A DNA stretch of 64,000 nucleotides. Origin: a virus. The translations under genes were made by a program, and so were the position numbers. Numbering within the stretch: the first letter of the stretch is position 1; each line of letters starts with the position of its first letter. The notes below the pieces were generated by a model. That model made no database searches. It was not told the origin of the DNA and saw nothing but the letters and a program-made list of their open reading frames with translations. Location: IMG/VR virus record IMGVR_UViG_3300024320_000003, positions 114,738 to 178,737 of that record. The stretch is one strand, 5' to 3'. Shown piece by piece: positions 35,550 through 43,467 of this stretch.

Positions 35550-35766
35550 AACTAAGTTCTACCTTTATAAGCATCTTTCAATACAACCCTCTGAACTTGA
35601 AAACATGGAATATTATGAATTCCATTATATTGTCAAGGAGTTAATTGAAATGATTAAAGCTGAAAACGAAGCGAACAAAGGGCAAAATGATCAAACTAAC
35701 GAGATGATGGGAAGTATGAAAATGCCTTCTTTCAAAATGCCAAGTTTCAACATGCCTAAAATGTAA
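35458..35766 (+). CDS. Tail assembly chaperone-like frame (gp51-like), overlapping gp26
   Basis: 102 codons overlapping gp26 by 92 bases in the +1 frame. The first 30 residues are poorly protein-like, but ENFFKTKFYLYKHLSIQPSE and the following MEYYEFHYIVKEL helix read like a tape-measure chaperone; the tail ends in MPSFKMPSFNMPKM repeats. It may be expressed as a gp26 fusion by a +1 slip at CTT TAA (35544-35549), or start at 35458/35464, or at the internal ATG at 35605. It directly precedes the tape-measure region, as tail chaperones do. Confidence 0.6.
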   Translation: MRMTRSSFRLGFVTESNLFSLFRISLENFFKTKFYLYKHLSIQPSELENMEYYEFHYIVKELIEMIKAENEANKGQNDQTNEMMGSMKMPSFKMPSFNMPKM

Positions 35767-35770
35767 TAGA

Positions 35771-35804
35771 AAAAGGAGGTCCTAGATTGGACCTCCTTTT
35801 ATTT
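35771..35804 (+). terminator. Rho-independent terminator
   Basis: A 12-bp perfect stem (35771-35782 with 35789-35800) around a 6-base loop; its 3' arm ends in TTTT. Confidence 0.88.
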
Positions 35805-35805
35805 A

Positions 35806-35814
35806 GATATATAC
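35806..35814 (+). promoter_or_regulatory. Late promoter box GATATATAC
   Basis: Starts 33 bases before the next ATG, immediately after the terminator. Confidence 0.6.
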
Positions 35815-35838
35815 TAAAAGAAAATAACATATATTGCG

Positions 35839-36285
35839 ATGAAAAAAGTAAAATCATATAATAATTTCGTAAACGAATCTTTAATTACTGAAATTATAGA
35901 TCCTATCACCTTAACATTTGCTATAGCAGGAATAGGTATAGCGTTTGGACCTGAAATCATGAAAGCATATAGATCGAGAAAAATATCTAATGCAGATCTT
36001 AAAGATCTTACGAAGATGTTATCTAAGGCTAAAGCTAAGGCAAAGAAATATGAAAGACAAGGTCTAGATCATGATTCTGCAGAAGCACAGTCTGAAGTAG
36101 ATCATATTGAAGCAAGAATAGATGATCTTCGAGGTGAAATGAGTAACCATGATGAAATTATTAAAGATTTTGAAAAGGATAAAAAGACACATAAGGAACT
36201 AGAACAGGAACTTAAAGATGTTGATCCTGAAGTTTTAAGAAAGGCATTAAGAGATGCAAAGAAAGAAGCTTCTAAATTAAAATAA
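35839..36285 (+). CDS. Putative internal virion protein with targeting peptide, 148 aa
   Basis: 148 residues. The N-terminus KKVKSYNNFVNESLITEI resembles capsid-targeting peptides, with FVNE-S matching the head-protease site pattern. A hydrophobic segment (PITLTFAIAGIGIAFGPEIM, about 22-41) is followed by a long charged coiled coil. The same plan occurs in the larger protein at 21147. It is placed before the tape-measure candidate and driven by a late box; a head or tail-tip interior role is inferred. Confidence 0.6.
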   Translation: MKKVKSYNNFVNESLITEIIDPITLTFAIAGIGIAFGPEIMKAYRSRKISNADLKDLTKMLSKAKAKAKKYERQGLDHDSAEAQSEVDHIEARIDDLRGEMSNHDEIIKDFEKDKKTHKELEQELKDVDPEVLRKALRDAKKEASKLK

Positions 36286-36302
36286 AAGCCCGCAATACCT
36301 AA

Positions 36303-39300
36303 ATGGCAAACACCAACTCCGAAAAGGCGTTAATGGGATTCGCAATGAGTTCCAACTCGCTTCTGCAGAAAATAGAGGCTATAGAGAATCAAACCAGAGA
36401 TACTTTATTTAGAATAGAGAGTATCATGGTTACGAGTTTCTCTGTTACACAGGGTATTGCCGCAAGTCTTACTGAAAACAACAAAATACTTAAAGAAATA
36501 AAGGAAATCATTTCCAGAAAAAGCGAGGCTGAAAAGGCTCAATTTGGAGGTGGTGGAGGAATAAGTAAACTTCTAGGACTAGGAGGGTTTATCGCACTTA
36601 CAGGAATAGGAATGTTCGGTCTAGCGATGGCATTTCAAGAAGCAGGTAAGGTAAGTCCTACGGCTATAGTTTCGGGTGTTGCTTTATTCGCAGCAATGTT
36701 CCCTATTGCAAAAATCCTAGGAGCTATAATGGCAGATCCTAGTAGTGGTGGAGTTTTTGGTCAAATCAAGGTAATGAAAAAACTAGTTTTAACAATGGGT
36801 ATGTCTATGTTAATGTTAGTTGCTATGTCATTGGCATTAAACTCAATGGCACCTGTAAGTGGTGATAAATTAGTGGCCGCTCTGGCAATCGGTGCAGTTA
36901 TCTATATAATGGGTCAAACTTTCGTTCAATTAATTAAGGCATGGGAATTTTCAGGTATTATGAATTTTATGCTTAATAAGAATAACACCGATGATATTAT
37001 GAGGGCCATGTTCCTTATGACTATTCAAATGGTTGTTTTAGCAGCTGCAATGAATTTAATGCCATCTGTTAAAATGGATGATGCATTTAATTTTGTAATA
37101 ATATCAGCAGCAATGATACCTCTTGCAGTTGCCCTAGTTGCAATGAGATTTGCACTTCCAGCTATTGAAAAGATAAAGGTAGGCACTATTGCTAAAGCAG
37201 GTTTAGCGGTTGCAATGCTAGGATTAGCTCTAGTTCCTGTTGCGATGGCAGCGAGGCTAGTTGGTAAGGTAGGAATATCGGAACAGGAAATTTCTAGATT
37301 AGTAAGTATTACAATGGCACTTGCACCTTTAATAGCTGTAATAGGAGTTATCACTGCAATTATTAATTTTGCAAAAGAAGGTAGAGTTAATAAATCTGCA
37401 AGTGGAGGTAATTCTCTACTTAAACAAGATAATTCTAGAAAGAGAAATCAGAAAATGAATTTAAAAGGAATTGCAATATTTGGTCTACAAGCCGTTGTTA
37501 TTCTCGGAGTATTAGCCCTTACTGCAGTTGCCTTCAAATTTGGAGCGCCAATGATAGCAGCGGGTGCACAAGCCGCTAGGCAAATTGACATGATAGGTGT
37601 AATGAAATTAATGTTTACATTAGGAGGATTATTATTAATAGGAGGTCTTGTAATAGGGATGACAATTAAAATGATGAAGGGTAAGCAAAAATCACAAAAA
37701 ACTGGACTTATACCAGGAATGGGATCTAGTTCAGAAAAACCAGGAGCATTATCAAAGCAAGATTTAATAGCATCCATGGTAATATTACCAATTATAGTAT
37801 TATCAATGGCAGCAGCAGTTATGGCATTTAAATTAATGCCATCTATTCCTAAAATAGAAGATGGATTCTTATCGTTTGTATTTATTACAGGTATTGCAAT
37901 ATTTATATACGGATTTGCAATGGCAAAGGTGTTTAGCGCATTAGCAGGTAAGTCTAAAGGTCCAGGTGCAGGAATGTTTGGTTTTGGAGGTTCATCTAAA
38001 AGAGGAAAATTAGGTATTAAAGATATATTACTAGCGGCACTTATGGTTCCTATAGTAGCATTAGCTATTGTCGGAGCAGCTTATGTATTTCAAATGATGC
38101 CAGCTACTTCTGCGGAGATGGCACCTGATTTGATGTGGGCTTTAAAATCATCAATCGCATTAATGATATTTGGTGGAGCGATGATAATAATTGGAAAGCT
38201 TGCTAAGAATATGGATTTTAAAGCAGCAGCTAAAGCAATGTTAGTAGTTGCTCTTGCAGCACTAACTATATTATTGGTTGCATTTGCATTTAGTCTCGCT
38301 GGAGACATATCTTACGGAGAAGCGCCACCACTTCCATGGTCAGTTGGTGTAGGAATAGCTCTATTTATATTAGGTGGTGTAATTTTAGCCCTTGGTGCAA
38401 TTGCGACAGTAGTAACTCCTGTAGGGATATTATTAGGTGCTCTTACCGTATTAGTAGGTGCAGCTGTATTGTATGCTGTTGCATGGATATTTACACAAAT
38501 TGGTAAAATTGACGGTCTTAAAGAAGCTGCTCAAACAATAACCGATGTTTTATTTATGCCATTTAATGCAATGGTAGATTTATTTAAAAGATTTAAAGAT
38601 GAGATAGGAATAGAAAACATGGGAGGACTTGCAGCTGGTATAGGCCAAATAGCACTTGCATGGATAGGTCTTTCTATGGCACTTGCTGGTTCTGCAGCAT
38701 CTGGATTATTTTCTAAGCTAGCAGGAGTTGGAGGAGCAATATTAGATGGTATAACATCCTTTCTAGGAGGAGATGTAGAAATGACACCATCTCAATTATT
38801 AAAATATTTAGTTAGAAATGCTGAAAAATTAGTAGTTACTGGAAATGCAATACAAATGGTATCAAAGGCATACACTAATGTAGCGGGTATGAGTGAGGCA
38901 TTTATTGCTGGAATAGCTCCATTTGGAGAATTCGTAAACAGGTTGGGAAGTTATACCGGTACTCTTGCTAGCGAAAATATGAAAGGTCTTTCTAAAGCTT
39001 ATGGACAATATGCTAAAGCTAACAATTCCTTAGACGTAACTAAAGTTGAAGCAACTACAAAGATGTTTAACGCACTTGCAGATCTTGCTAAAAATAATGG
39101 TGAAAATGCAATGAAAGTTCTTGCTGATCAATTATTAAACGCAGTAGCACAATTATCGGATGCTGTTGCAGATCTAGATAGAGCAGTTGCTAAGCAAGGT
39201 AAATCTACTGGCGGATTTGGAGATGCAGTTTCTGGAGCTATTGATAAATTTAAAGAAGTAGTTACTGGAAATACCAAAAAGGTAGAAGCAATGACTCCAA

Positions 39301-39395
39301 AGGCCGGAAGCAATGCAGATATCATAGAAGCGATTCAAGATTTAGAAGATACATTAGTGGCTTCAGGAATCAAGATCAAGCAATCTGCATATTAA
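36303..39395 (+). CDS. Probable tail tape measure protein, multi-hydrophobic, 1030 aa
   Basis: 1030 residues. An N-terminal coiled coil (about 20-80) is followed by a Gly-rich hinge and at least twelve hydrophobic helices (for example ALMVPIVALAIVGAAYVFQM, about 575-595) to residue about 800, then an amphipathic helical C-terminus. Tape measures have this mix of helices and hydrophobic segments and lie just after tail chaperones, as here. T4 gp29 is 590 residues, so a longer tail is implied. No gp29 similarity is evident by eye, so the call is from position and composition. Confidence 0.65.
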   Translation: MANTNSEKALMGFAMSSNSLLQKIEAIENQTRDTLFRIESIMVTSFSVTQGIAASLTENNKILKEIKEIISRKSEAEKAQFGGGGGISKLLGLGGFIALTGIGMFGLAMAFQEAGKVSPTAIVSGVALFAAMFPIAKILGAIMADPSSGGVFGQIKVMKKLVLTMGMSMLMLVAMSLALNSMAPVSGDKLVAALAIGAVIYIMGQTFVQLIKAWEFSGIMNFMLNKNNTDDIMRAMFLMTIQMVVLAAAMNLMPSVKMDDAFNFVIISAAMIPLAVALVAMRFALPAIEKIKVGTIAKAGLAVAMLGLALVPVAMAARLVGKVGISEQEISRLVSITMALAPLIAVIGVITAIINFAKEGRVNKSASGGNSLLKQDNSRKRNQKMNLKGIAIFGLQAVVILGVLALTAVAFKFGAPMIAAGAQAARQIDMIGVMKLMFTLGGLLLIGGLVIGMTIKMMKGKQKSQKTGLIPGMGSSSEKPGALSKQDLIASMVILPIIVLSMAAAVMAFKLMPSIPKIEDGFLSFVFITGIAIFIYGFAMAKVFSALAGKSKGPGAGMFGFGGSSKRGKLGIKDILLAALMVPIVALAIVGAAYVFQMMPATSAEMAPDLMWALKSSIALMIFGGAMIIIGKLAKNMDFKAAAKAMLVVALAALTILLVAFAFSLAGDISYGEAPPLPWSVGVGIALFILGGVILALGAIATVVTPVGILLGALTVLVGAAVLYAVAWIFTQIGKIDGLKEAAQTITDVLFMPFNAMVDLFKRFKDEIGIENMGGLAAGIGQIALAWIGLSMALAGSAASGLFSKLAGVGGAILDGITSFLGGDVEMTPSQLLKYLVRNAEKLVVTGNAIQMVSKAYTNVAGMSEAFIAGIAPFGEFVNRLGSYTGTLASENMKGLSKAYGQYAKANNSLDVTKVEATTKMFNALADLAKNNGENAMKVLADQLLNAVAQLSDAVADLDRAVAKQGKSTGGFGDAVSGAIDKFKEVVTGNTKKVEAMTPKAGSNADIIEAIQDLEDTLVASGIKIKQSAY

Positions 39396-39396
39396 C

Positions 39397-39425
39397 TGAA
39401 ACAACCCCCTCTTATTTAGTATAAT
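39397..39425 (+). promoter_or_regulatory. Middle-type promoter (TGAAAC-N16-GTATAAT)
   Basis: Perfect match: TGAAAC 39397-39402, 16 bases, GTATAAT 39419-39425. It starts one base after the preceding stop and lies 43 bases before the next ATG; it also precedes the tRNA-Ser/tRNA-Asp pair. Confidence 0.65.
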
Positions 39426-39468
39426 TAATAGTTCTTTGACAGCTATACTTAAAAATAAACACAAGTAT

Positions 39469-39798
39469 ATGGAAACAACTATTATTACATTCGGTCTGGG
39501 TGTGGTGCTAACTCTAATTATTTTAGGCGCAGTGTCATTGTTCAGGTCAACTAAAAAAATCAGTGAATTAGATTCGTTGATTAATCACATCGAAAGCGAT
39601 ATTCAAAGTAGAATAGATTCAGTCGAAAACTATTTAGATAATTGCATAGATGATCTAGATAGAAGATTAGATTCTAGAGTAGATAGAGCAATTTCTCAAT
39701 TTGAGAAAGAAATAGAAGTAATGGATTTAAGATTAGATAAAATTATTGATAGTTTTAATCTTCAAAAATCCAAAGAAAAGGAAAACATTCCTAATTAA
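39469..39798 (+). CDS. Membrane-anchored coiled-coil protein, 109 aa
   Basis: 109 residues from the ATG at 39469, preferred over an in-frame TTG at 39436 because of its A-rich leader. One N-terminal membrane helix (TFGLGVVLTLIILGAVSLF) is followed by a long coiled coil with repeated D-RLDSRVDRA-type heptads. It could be an inner-membrane factor such as an exclusion or spanin-like component; no family is recognised. Confidence 0.65.
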   Translation: METTIITFGLGVVLTLIILGAVSLFRSTKKISELDSLINHIESDIQSRIDSVENYLDNCIDDLDRRLDSRVDRAISQFEKEIEVMDLRLDKIIDSFNLQKSKEKENIPN

Positions 39799-39838
39799 TT
39801 TAAATAAATAAACATTAACCCATAGTTGTTGAAGAATA

Positions 39839-39923
39839 GGAGAAGTGGCAGAGTGGTCGAATGCACTGGTCTTGAAAACCAGCGAACTTCACGGTTCCAG
39901 GGGTTCGAATCCCTTCTTCTCCG
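39839..39923 (+). tRNA. tRNA-Ser(UGA)
   Basis: Acceptor GGAGAAG (39839-39845) pairs with CTTCTCC (39916-39922); anticodon loop CTTGAAA gives UGA; a long variable arm is present, as in class II tRNAs; the T arm is GGGGTTCGAATCCC. CCA is not encoded (GCA follows). Confidence 0.95.
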
Positions 39924-39928
39924 CAATT

Positions 39929-40005
39929 GGTCTGGTAGTTCAGTTGGTTAGAATACATGCCTGTCACGCATGGGGTCGCGAGTTCGAGTCTCGTCCAGAC
40001 CGCCA
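39929..40005 (+). tRNA. tRNA-Asp(GUC)
   Basis: Acceptor GGTCTGG (39929-39935) pairs with CCAGACC (39995-40001); anticodon loop CTGTCAC gives GUC; T arm GCGAGTTCGAGTCTCG(T). The 3' CCA is encoded at 40003-40005. Confidence 0.96.
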
Positions 40006-40012
40006 CTTAGAG

Positions 40013-40037
40013 AAGCACATGAAACATTGTGCTTTTT
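40013..40037 (+). terminator. Short terminator after tRNA pair
   Basis: Stem AAGCACA (40013-40019) with TGTGCTT (40028-40034) followed by T residues. It overlaps the next promoter, so both signals share bases. Confidence 0.65.
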
Positions 40038-40048
40038 GGGGGTATAAC
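40020..40048 (+). promoter_or_regulatory. Middle-type promoter (TGAAAC-N16-GTATAAC)
   Basis: TGAAAC 40020-40025, 16 bases, GTATAAC 40042-40048. The -35-like element sits in the loop of the preceding terminator hairpin. Confidence 0.5.
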
Positions 40049-40069
40049 TAATATAGAAAACAATTTAAA

Positions 40070-40306
40070 ATGAGAAAAGTACACAGAGGTAGTCGAGGAA
40101 TGGTTGCTGGAGTATGTGATGGTTTAGGATATTATTTTGGAATTGATCCATTAATATTTAGACTTTTATTCACATTAGCATTCTTTACACCTACAATTCC
40201 AGCAATATTAATATACATTATATTTTGGATAGTAATACCAGCAAATAAAAAAACAAAAACAAATGACAAGAGCGCAAATAGTTCAAAAGCTACTAGACGA
40301 AAATAA
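40070..40306 (+). CDS. PspC-domain membrane protein, 78 aa
   Basis: 78 residues. The start KVHRGSRGMVAGVCDGLGYYFGIDPLI is a classic PspC signature (G-V-GGLA-YFGIDP), followed by a hydrophobic helix (FFTPTIPAILIYIIFWIVIP) and a basic tail. In bacteria PspC domains sense or respond to envelope stress; in a phage it may protect or modify the host membrane. It overlaps the next small gene by 44 bases. Confidence 0.85.
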   Translation: MRKVHRGSRGMVAGVCDGLGYYFGIDPLIFRLLFTLAFFTPTIPAILIYIIFWIVIPANKKTKTNDKSANSSKATRRK

Positions 40307-40442
40307 GATAACAACAGCAGAAGCTGTAGTTCTTCTTACACCAGAGGATTCATACACTCGTCCTACAACTTATTTACCTTACCAACCACAACGAGGAACA
40401 GATCCTTATTGGTTTACAACATCGACACATGATAACGCCTAA
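40263..40442 (+). CDS. Small protein, 59 aa, SHOCT-like start
   Basis: 59 codons from the ATG at 40263. AQIVQKLLDENKITTAEAVV resembles the short SHOCT-type helix pair, followed by a Pro/Tyr-rich tail. It overlaps the PspC gene by 44 bases and the nuclease gene by 14, suggesting translational coupling. Function unknown. Confidence 0.55.
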   Translation: MTRAQIVQKLLDENKITTAEAVVLLTPEDSYTRPTTYLPYQPQRGTDPYWFTTSTHDNA

Positions 40443-40827
40443 CTACACCTTTAACGCAAAATTAATTAGAGTAGTAGACGGAGATACTGTATGGGCACAT
40501 GTAGATTTAGGATTTGATATTTGGAAAAAGGTAAACGTTAGACTACATGGAATCGATACTCCTGAAACTAGGACTAGAGATCTAGTAGAAAAAAGAGCAG
40601 GTCTTAAATCTAAAGAAAGACTAGTGCAATTACTAGAACAAGGAAACAATGAATTCGTATTGGTTTCTAAAGAAGTGGATAAATATGGAAGAGCGCTAGG
40701 AGAACTATATAATGGTTATCATGAAGTTCATGTCCATGAAGGTGAAACTAGACCTATATCAATTAGTATAAATCAAGTATTATTAAACGAAGGTTTAGCA
40801 AAACCTTATAATGGAGGAAAAAGATAA
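40429..40827 (+). CDS. Thermonuclease (staphylococcal nuclease-like)
   Basis: 132 residues. The SNase motifs VVDGDTVWAHVDLGF, VRLHGIDTPETR and KEVDKYGRALGELY contain the calcium ligands (D in DGDT, D and T in DTPE) and the catalytic Arg/Glu (R-x-GID, E of PET and R of YGRALG). No signal peptide is seen, so it would act inside the cell, perhaps on host nucleic acid. It is part of a compact accessory operon with RmlC. Confidence 0.9.
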   Translation: MITPNYTFNAKLIRVVDGDTVWAHVDLGFDIWKKVNVRLHGIDTPETRTRDLVEKRAGLKSKERLVQLLEQGNNEFVLVSKEVDKYGRALGELYNGYHEVHVHEGETRPISISINQVLLNEGLAKPYNGGKR

Positions 40828-40830
40828 AAT

Positions 40831-41409
40831 ATGAAATCAAGAAAATTTAGCATTTCAGGATTATTAGAATTAAGACCTGGAAAATTTGAAGATGAAAGAG
40901 GAGAGTTTATAGAAACATTCAAATCTTCAAAACTTAAAGAACTTGGAATTACAGAAGAATTTCTACAAGATAATCAATCTGTTTCTAAGAAAGGAGTATT
41001 TAGAGGAATACATTTACAAACCGGAGATAGTGCTCAAGGAAAATTAGTAAGAGTTTCTAAAGGAGCTGTTGTAGATTTCGCAGTAGATCTTAGACCTGGT
41101 TCCCCATCCTATGGAGAATGGACTTATGTATTATTAAGTGCGCACGTAGGAAATCAATTTTGGATTCCGGCCGGATTTGGCCATGCGTTTCTTGCCCTTG
41201 AGGATGATACAATCTTTTCATATAAATGTACTAAAGAATATGATAAGAGTGCAGAGGAGTGTCTCCTATGGACCGACAAGGATATAGATCTGACTATAGA
41301 TAAGAGTATACTTACACAATTCAATATATCAGACATCTTAGTCTCCGAAAAGGATAAAGAAGGTATTACGCTAAAGGAATATACTAAAAAATATGGCGTA
41401 CTGGTTTAA
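40831..41409 (+). CDS. rmlC: dTDP-4-dehydrorhamnose 3,5-epimerase (RmlC-like)
   Basis: 192 residues. RmlC features: FEDERGEFIETF, QDNQSVSKKGVFRGIHLQ with the catalytic His, VVDFAVDLRPGSPSYGEW, and IPAGFGHAFLALEDD. It isomerises a dTDP- or CDP-linked keto sugar in deoxysugar synthesis. An RmlD-like reductase is at 61000 and an SDR epimerase at 46253, so the phage may contribute to glycosylation of its host surface or DNA. It overlaps the next gene by 17 bases. Confidence 0.9.
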   Translation: MKSRKFSISGLLELRPGKFEDERGEFIETFKSSKLKELGITEEFLQDNQSVSKKGVFRGIHLQTGDSAQGKLVRVSKGAVVDFAVDLRPGSPSYGEWTYVLLSAHVGNQFWIPAGFGHAFLALEDDTIFSYKCTKEYDKSAEECLLWTDKDIDLTIDKSILTQFNISDILVSEKDKEGITLKEYTKKYGVLV

Positions 41410-41878
41410 AAGAAAATACAGACAAATTAAAAGAGTCTTAGATTACTTGCCAATTATTTGGAAAGGTTATGATTTTGATTATAGATACGCAATTGATTTA
41501 TTTAAACATCAATTAATACGTACTTCTAATTTTATGGAATCAGATAGAGCGTATGCCATCGATTCCGATATGAGAGCTAAGAGAATTAAAACCGCTATCG
41601 AACTTCTTGATAAAGTTTACGATGAAGAATATGGAATGGAATACCAAGATCAGATGAAAAAGATTTATGGCGATAACGTATTAGATTGGAACTTTGAAGA
41701 TACTGGAAGGGGAGATGGAACTTCATATATTAATTATGAATACGAGAAGTGGGAAAACAAAGATAAAGTTAAAGAAACCTTTGATAAACTATTTAAACAG
41801 TCTAAAGAAAAGCAAATTAAAGCAGAGAAATTAGTATGGAAATTTATATCCCATAACATCCGAGGATGGTGGGATTAA
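41393..41878 (+). CDS. Unknown conserved-type phage protein, 161 aa
   Basis: 161 residues, basic and helical at the start (AYWFKRKYRQIKRVLDYLP), rich in Tyr/Trp/Asp, ending ISHNIRGWWD. The FEDTGRGDGTSYINYEYEKW stretch and Trp-rich end look conserved in style but match no family I can name. It overlaps rmlC and is the last gene before an early-type box. Confidence 0.6.
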   Translation: MAYWFKRKYRQIKRVLDYLPIIWKGYDFDYRYAIDLFKHQLIRTSNFMESDRAYAIDSDMRAKRIKTAIELLDKVYDEEYGMEYQDQMKKIYGDNVLDWNFEDTGRGDGTSYINYEYEKWENKDKVKETFDKLFKQSKEKQIKAEKLVWKFISHNIRGWWD

Positions 41879-41905
41879 AATAATTTGAAAATAATTGCCT
41901 AAATA

Positions 41906-41946
41906 TTTTTTTATCTCAGATATTTTGCTTATATTAGTATAGTAAT
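41906..41946 (+). promoter_or_regulatory. Early-type repeated promoter box, copy 2
   Basis: TTTTTTTATCTCAG then ATATTTTGCTTATATTAGTA then TAGTAAT, 20 bases before the next ATG. Confidence 0.7.
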
Positions 41947-41965
41947 AATCAATAAAGCAAAAGAT

Positions 41966-42193
41966 ATGTCACTTAATTTAAACTTAGAAAAAGCTTGGGT
42001 AACCTTCTTAAATGATGGTTGGGAAAGCGTTTGGCATCCAGTAACAGACGTTCTTGGAAACCATTTAGACTGGTCAGACGAAATCATGGACCATTGTAGA
42101 AAACAATTTAATGACTCTGACAATTGGGTTAGTTTTGGAATCGCTCCTACTTCTCAAATGTTAATTAAAAACTCAGTAAGAGATAACCTTTAA
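41966..42193 (+). CDS. Unknown small protein, 75 aa
   Basis: 75 residues, acidic and Trp-rich (AWVTFLNDGWESVWHPV). It is the first gene after an early-type box and is followed by the HAD phosphatase gene. Likely an early host-takeover protein by position; no family is recognised. Confidence 0.6.
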   Translation: MSLNLNLEKAWVTFLNDGWESVWHPVTDVLGNHLDWSDEIMDHCRKQFNDSDNWVSFGIAPTSQMLIKNSVRDNL

Positions 42194-42203
42194 AAATATA
42201 AAA

Positions 42204-42662
42204 ATGAAAACAGTAATTTTCGATTTAGATGGAACTCTCGCTCTTATCGACGATAGGAGAGCTATTTCCACAAAAGATAATGGTAAAATGGATTGGGACA
42301 CTTTCTTCGATCCAGCAAACATTCAATTAGATAAACCGAATTGGCCAGTTATTCACATGGCACGACTTCTTAAAAAAGATGGACATCGTGTTGTAATTTT
42401 CAGTGGAAGATCTAAAGCTACTAAAGACGCAACGAAAGATTGGTTAAACGATCTTGATATTCCATTTGATGTTTTAAAGATGCGACCAACTGCTGGAGGT
42501 TTTAAGTTTATGAAAGATGATGTATTAAAGAAAAAGTGGCTTGATGATTTATTTCCAAACACTGACGATATTACATGTGTCTTTGACGATAGAGATAAAG
42601 TAGTTCAAATGTGGAGAGATAATGGTATCACTTGCTTTCAAGTAGCTGACGGTAATTTTTAA
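42204..42662 (+). CDS. HAD phosphatase, polynucleotide kinase 3'-phosphatase-like
   Basis: 152 residues. HAD motif I FDLDGTLALIDD, motif II FSGRSKATKD (Ser), Lys region DDVLKKKWL and motif IV VFDDRDKVVQMWRDNG match the C-terminal phosphatase domain of T4 PseT (Pnkp). The kinase domain is absent. It could repair 3' phosphates on tRNA or DNA ends; a nucleotide phosphatase role is also possible. Confidence 0.82.
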   Translation: MKTVIFDLDGTLALIDDRRAISTKDNGKMDWDTFFDPANIQLDKPNWPVIHMARLLKKDGHRVVIFSGRSKATKDATKDWLNDLDIPFDVLKMRPTAGGFKFMKDDVLKKKWLDDLFPNTDDITCVFDDRDKVVQMWRDNGITCFQVADGNF

Positions 42663-42672
42663 AATAAAAGAT

Positions 42673-42957
42673 ATGAAATTCAAAGATTTAACATTTAACA
42701 AACAAACACACGGTGGTGTAGGAGCTACTGCAAAATTCAAAGAAGTTACAGTGAGTATTCAGGCTGGTAAGTTTGTTTACAGTAATCCTCGAGAGGATGG
42801 CTTAGACTCTACACAATACTCTTCATTCGAAGTTGCTATATGGGAGAACTCCAAAGACGGAAGTTTTGTCACTTCTAAATTTATAGATACTGAAGACGAA
42901 GTTGCAGGATGGACTTCTAAAAAAGATATTGATAATCTTTTACAAAAATTGAAATAA
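42673..42957 (+). CDS. Unknown protein, 94 aa
   Basis: 94 residues with a mixed beta pattern (GVGATAKFKEVTVSIQAGKF, SSFEVAIWENSKDGSF). It lies in the early unit after the HAD phosphatase and its stop overlaps the next ATG. No family recognised. Confidence 0.6.
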   Translation: MKFKDLTFNKQTHGGVGATAKFKEVTVSIQAGKFVYSNPREDGLDSTQYSSFEVAIWENSKDGSFVTSKFIDTEDEVAGWTSKKDIDNLLQKLK

Positions 42958-43184
42958 TGGGAATAGAAGGATTATTTTTAACAATTTTTTTAGGAGCATT
43001 TGCATTCGTAATGGGATGGATGAAAGGATGTGAAGACGAGCAATCGAGAATTAGAGAAGCTTTCAGGTCAGAAGAATATGACTATGAAGGCTTCTTTAAC
43101 GTTCTTGAAAAATACGAAGAGGAGAAGGAAGCGGCTAAGCAATGGGCTAAGTTTAATAAAAAAAGAAAAAAAAATCAAAAATAA
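42957..43184 (+). CDS. Small membrane-anchored protein, 75 aa
   Basis: 75 residues. One N-terminal membrane helix (LFLTIFLGAFAFVMGWMKG) is followed by a charged Lys/Glu-rich cytoplasmic tail. Its end runs into the repeat that precedes the next early box (KKNQK stop). Function unknown. Confidence 0.6.
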   Translation: MGIEGLFLTIFLGAFAFVMGWMKGCEDEQSRIREAFRSEEYDYEGFFNVLEKYEEEKEAAKQWAKFNKKRKKNQK

Positions 43185-43195
43185 ACAGCCTAGAA

Positions 43196-43236
43196 TTTTT
43201 TTATCTCAGATTTTTTGCTTATATTAGTAGAGTAAT
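43196..43236 (+). promoter_or_regulatory. Early-type repeated promoter box, copy 3
   Basis: TTTTTTTATCTCAG then ATTTTTTGCTTATATTAGTA then GAGTAAT, 21 bases before the next ATG; preceded by AAATAAACAG as in four other copies. Confidence 0.7.
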
Positions 43237-43256
43237 AATTAATAAAAGAAACCATT

Positions 43257-43457
43257 ATGGCAGAATTAAAAAACAAACAATATATGTTCACCTTTGAAGG
43301 TGGCGGTTGGAACACAGTGTGGGCCAAAACTAAACGCGGTGCAATTAAAGCCGCTCTTAAAGAATACTCAGATTCAAATACTTTGAATCCACGTATTGAT
43401 TCTTTTCATAAAGCTACCGAAGAAGGTCTTCGAAATGCAATGTCTCTTTTCTACTAA
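43257..43457 (+). CDS. Unknown small protein, 66 aa
   Basis: 66 residues: KQYMFTFEGGGWNTVWAKTK and RGAIKAALKEY suggest a small beta-beta-alpha protein. First gene after an early-type box. No family recognised. Confidence 0.6.
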   Translation: MAELKNKQYMFTFEGGGWNTVWAKTKRGAIKAALKEYSDSNTLNPRIDSFHKATEEGLRNAMSLFY

Positions 43458-43467
43458 AAAAATAAAA

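Noticed and set aside
39815-40051. Open frames on both strands across 39815-40051
   Set aside because: They run through the tRNA-Ser and tRNA-Asp genes and are incidental.
43396-43467. Longer N-terminus for the protein ending at 43812
   Set aside because: It would overlap the previous gene by 62 bases; the ATG at 43468 has a typical A-rich leader just after that gene's stop.
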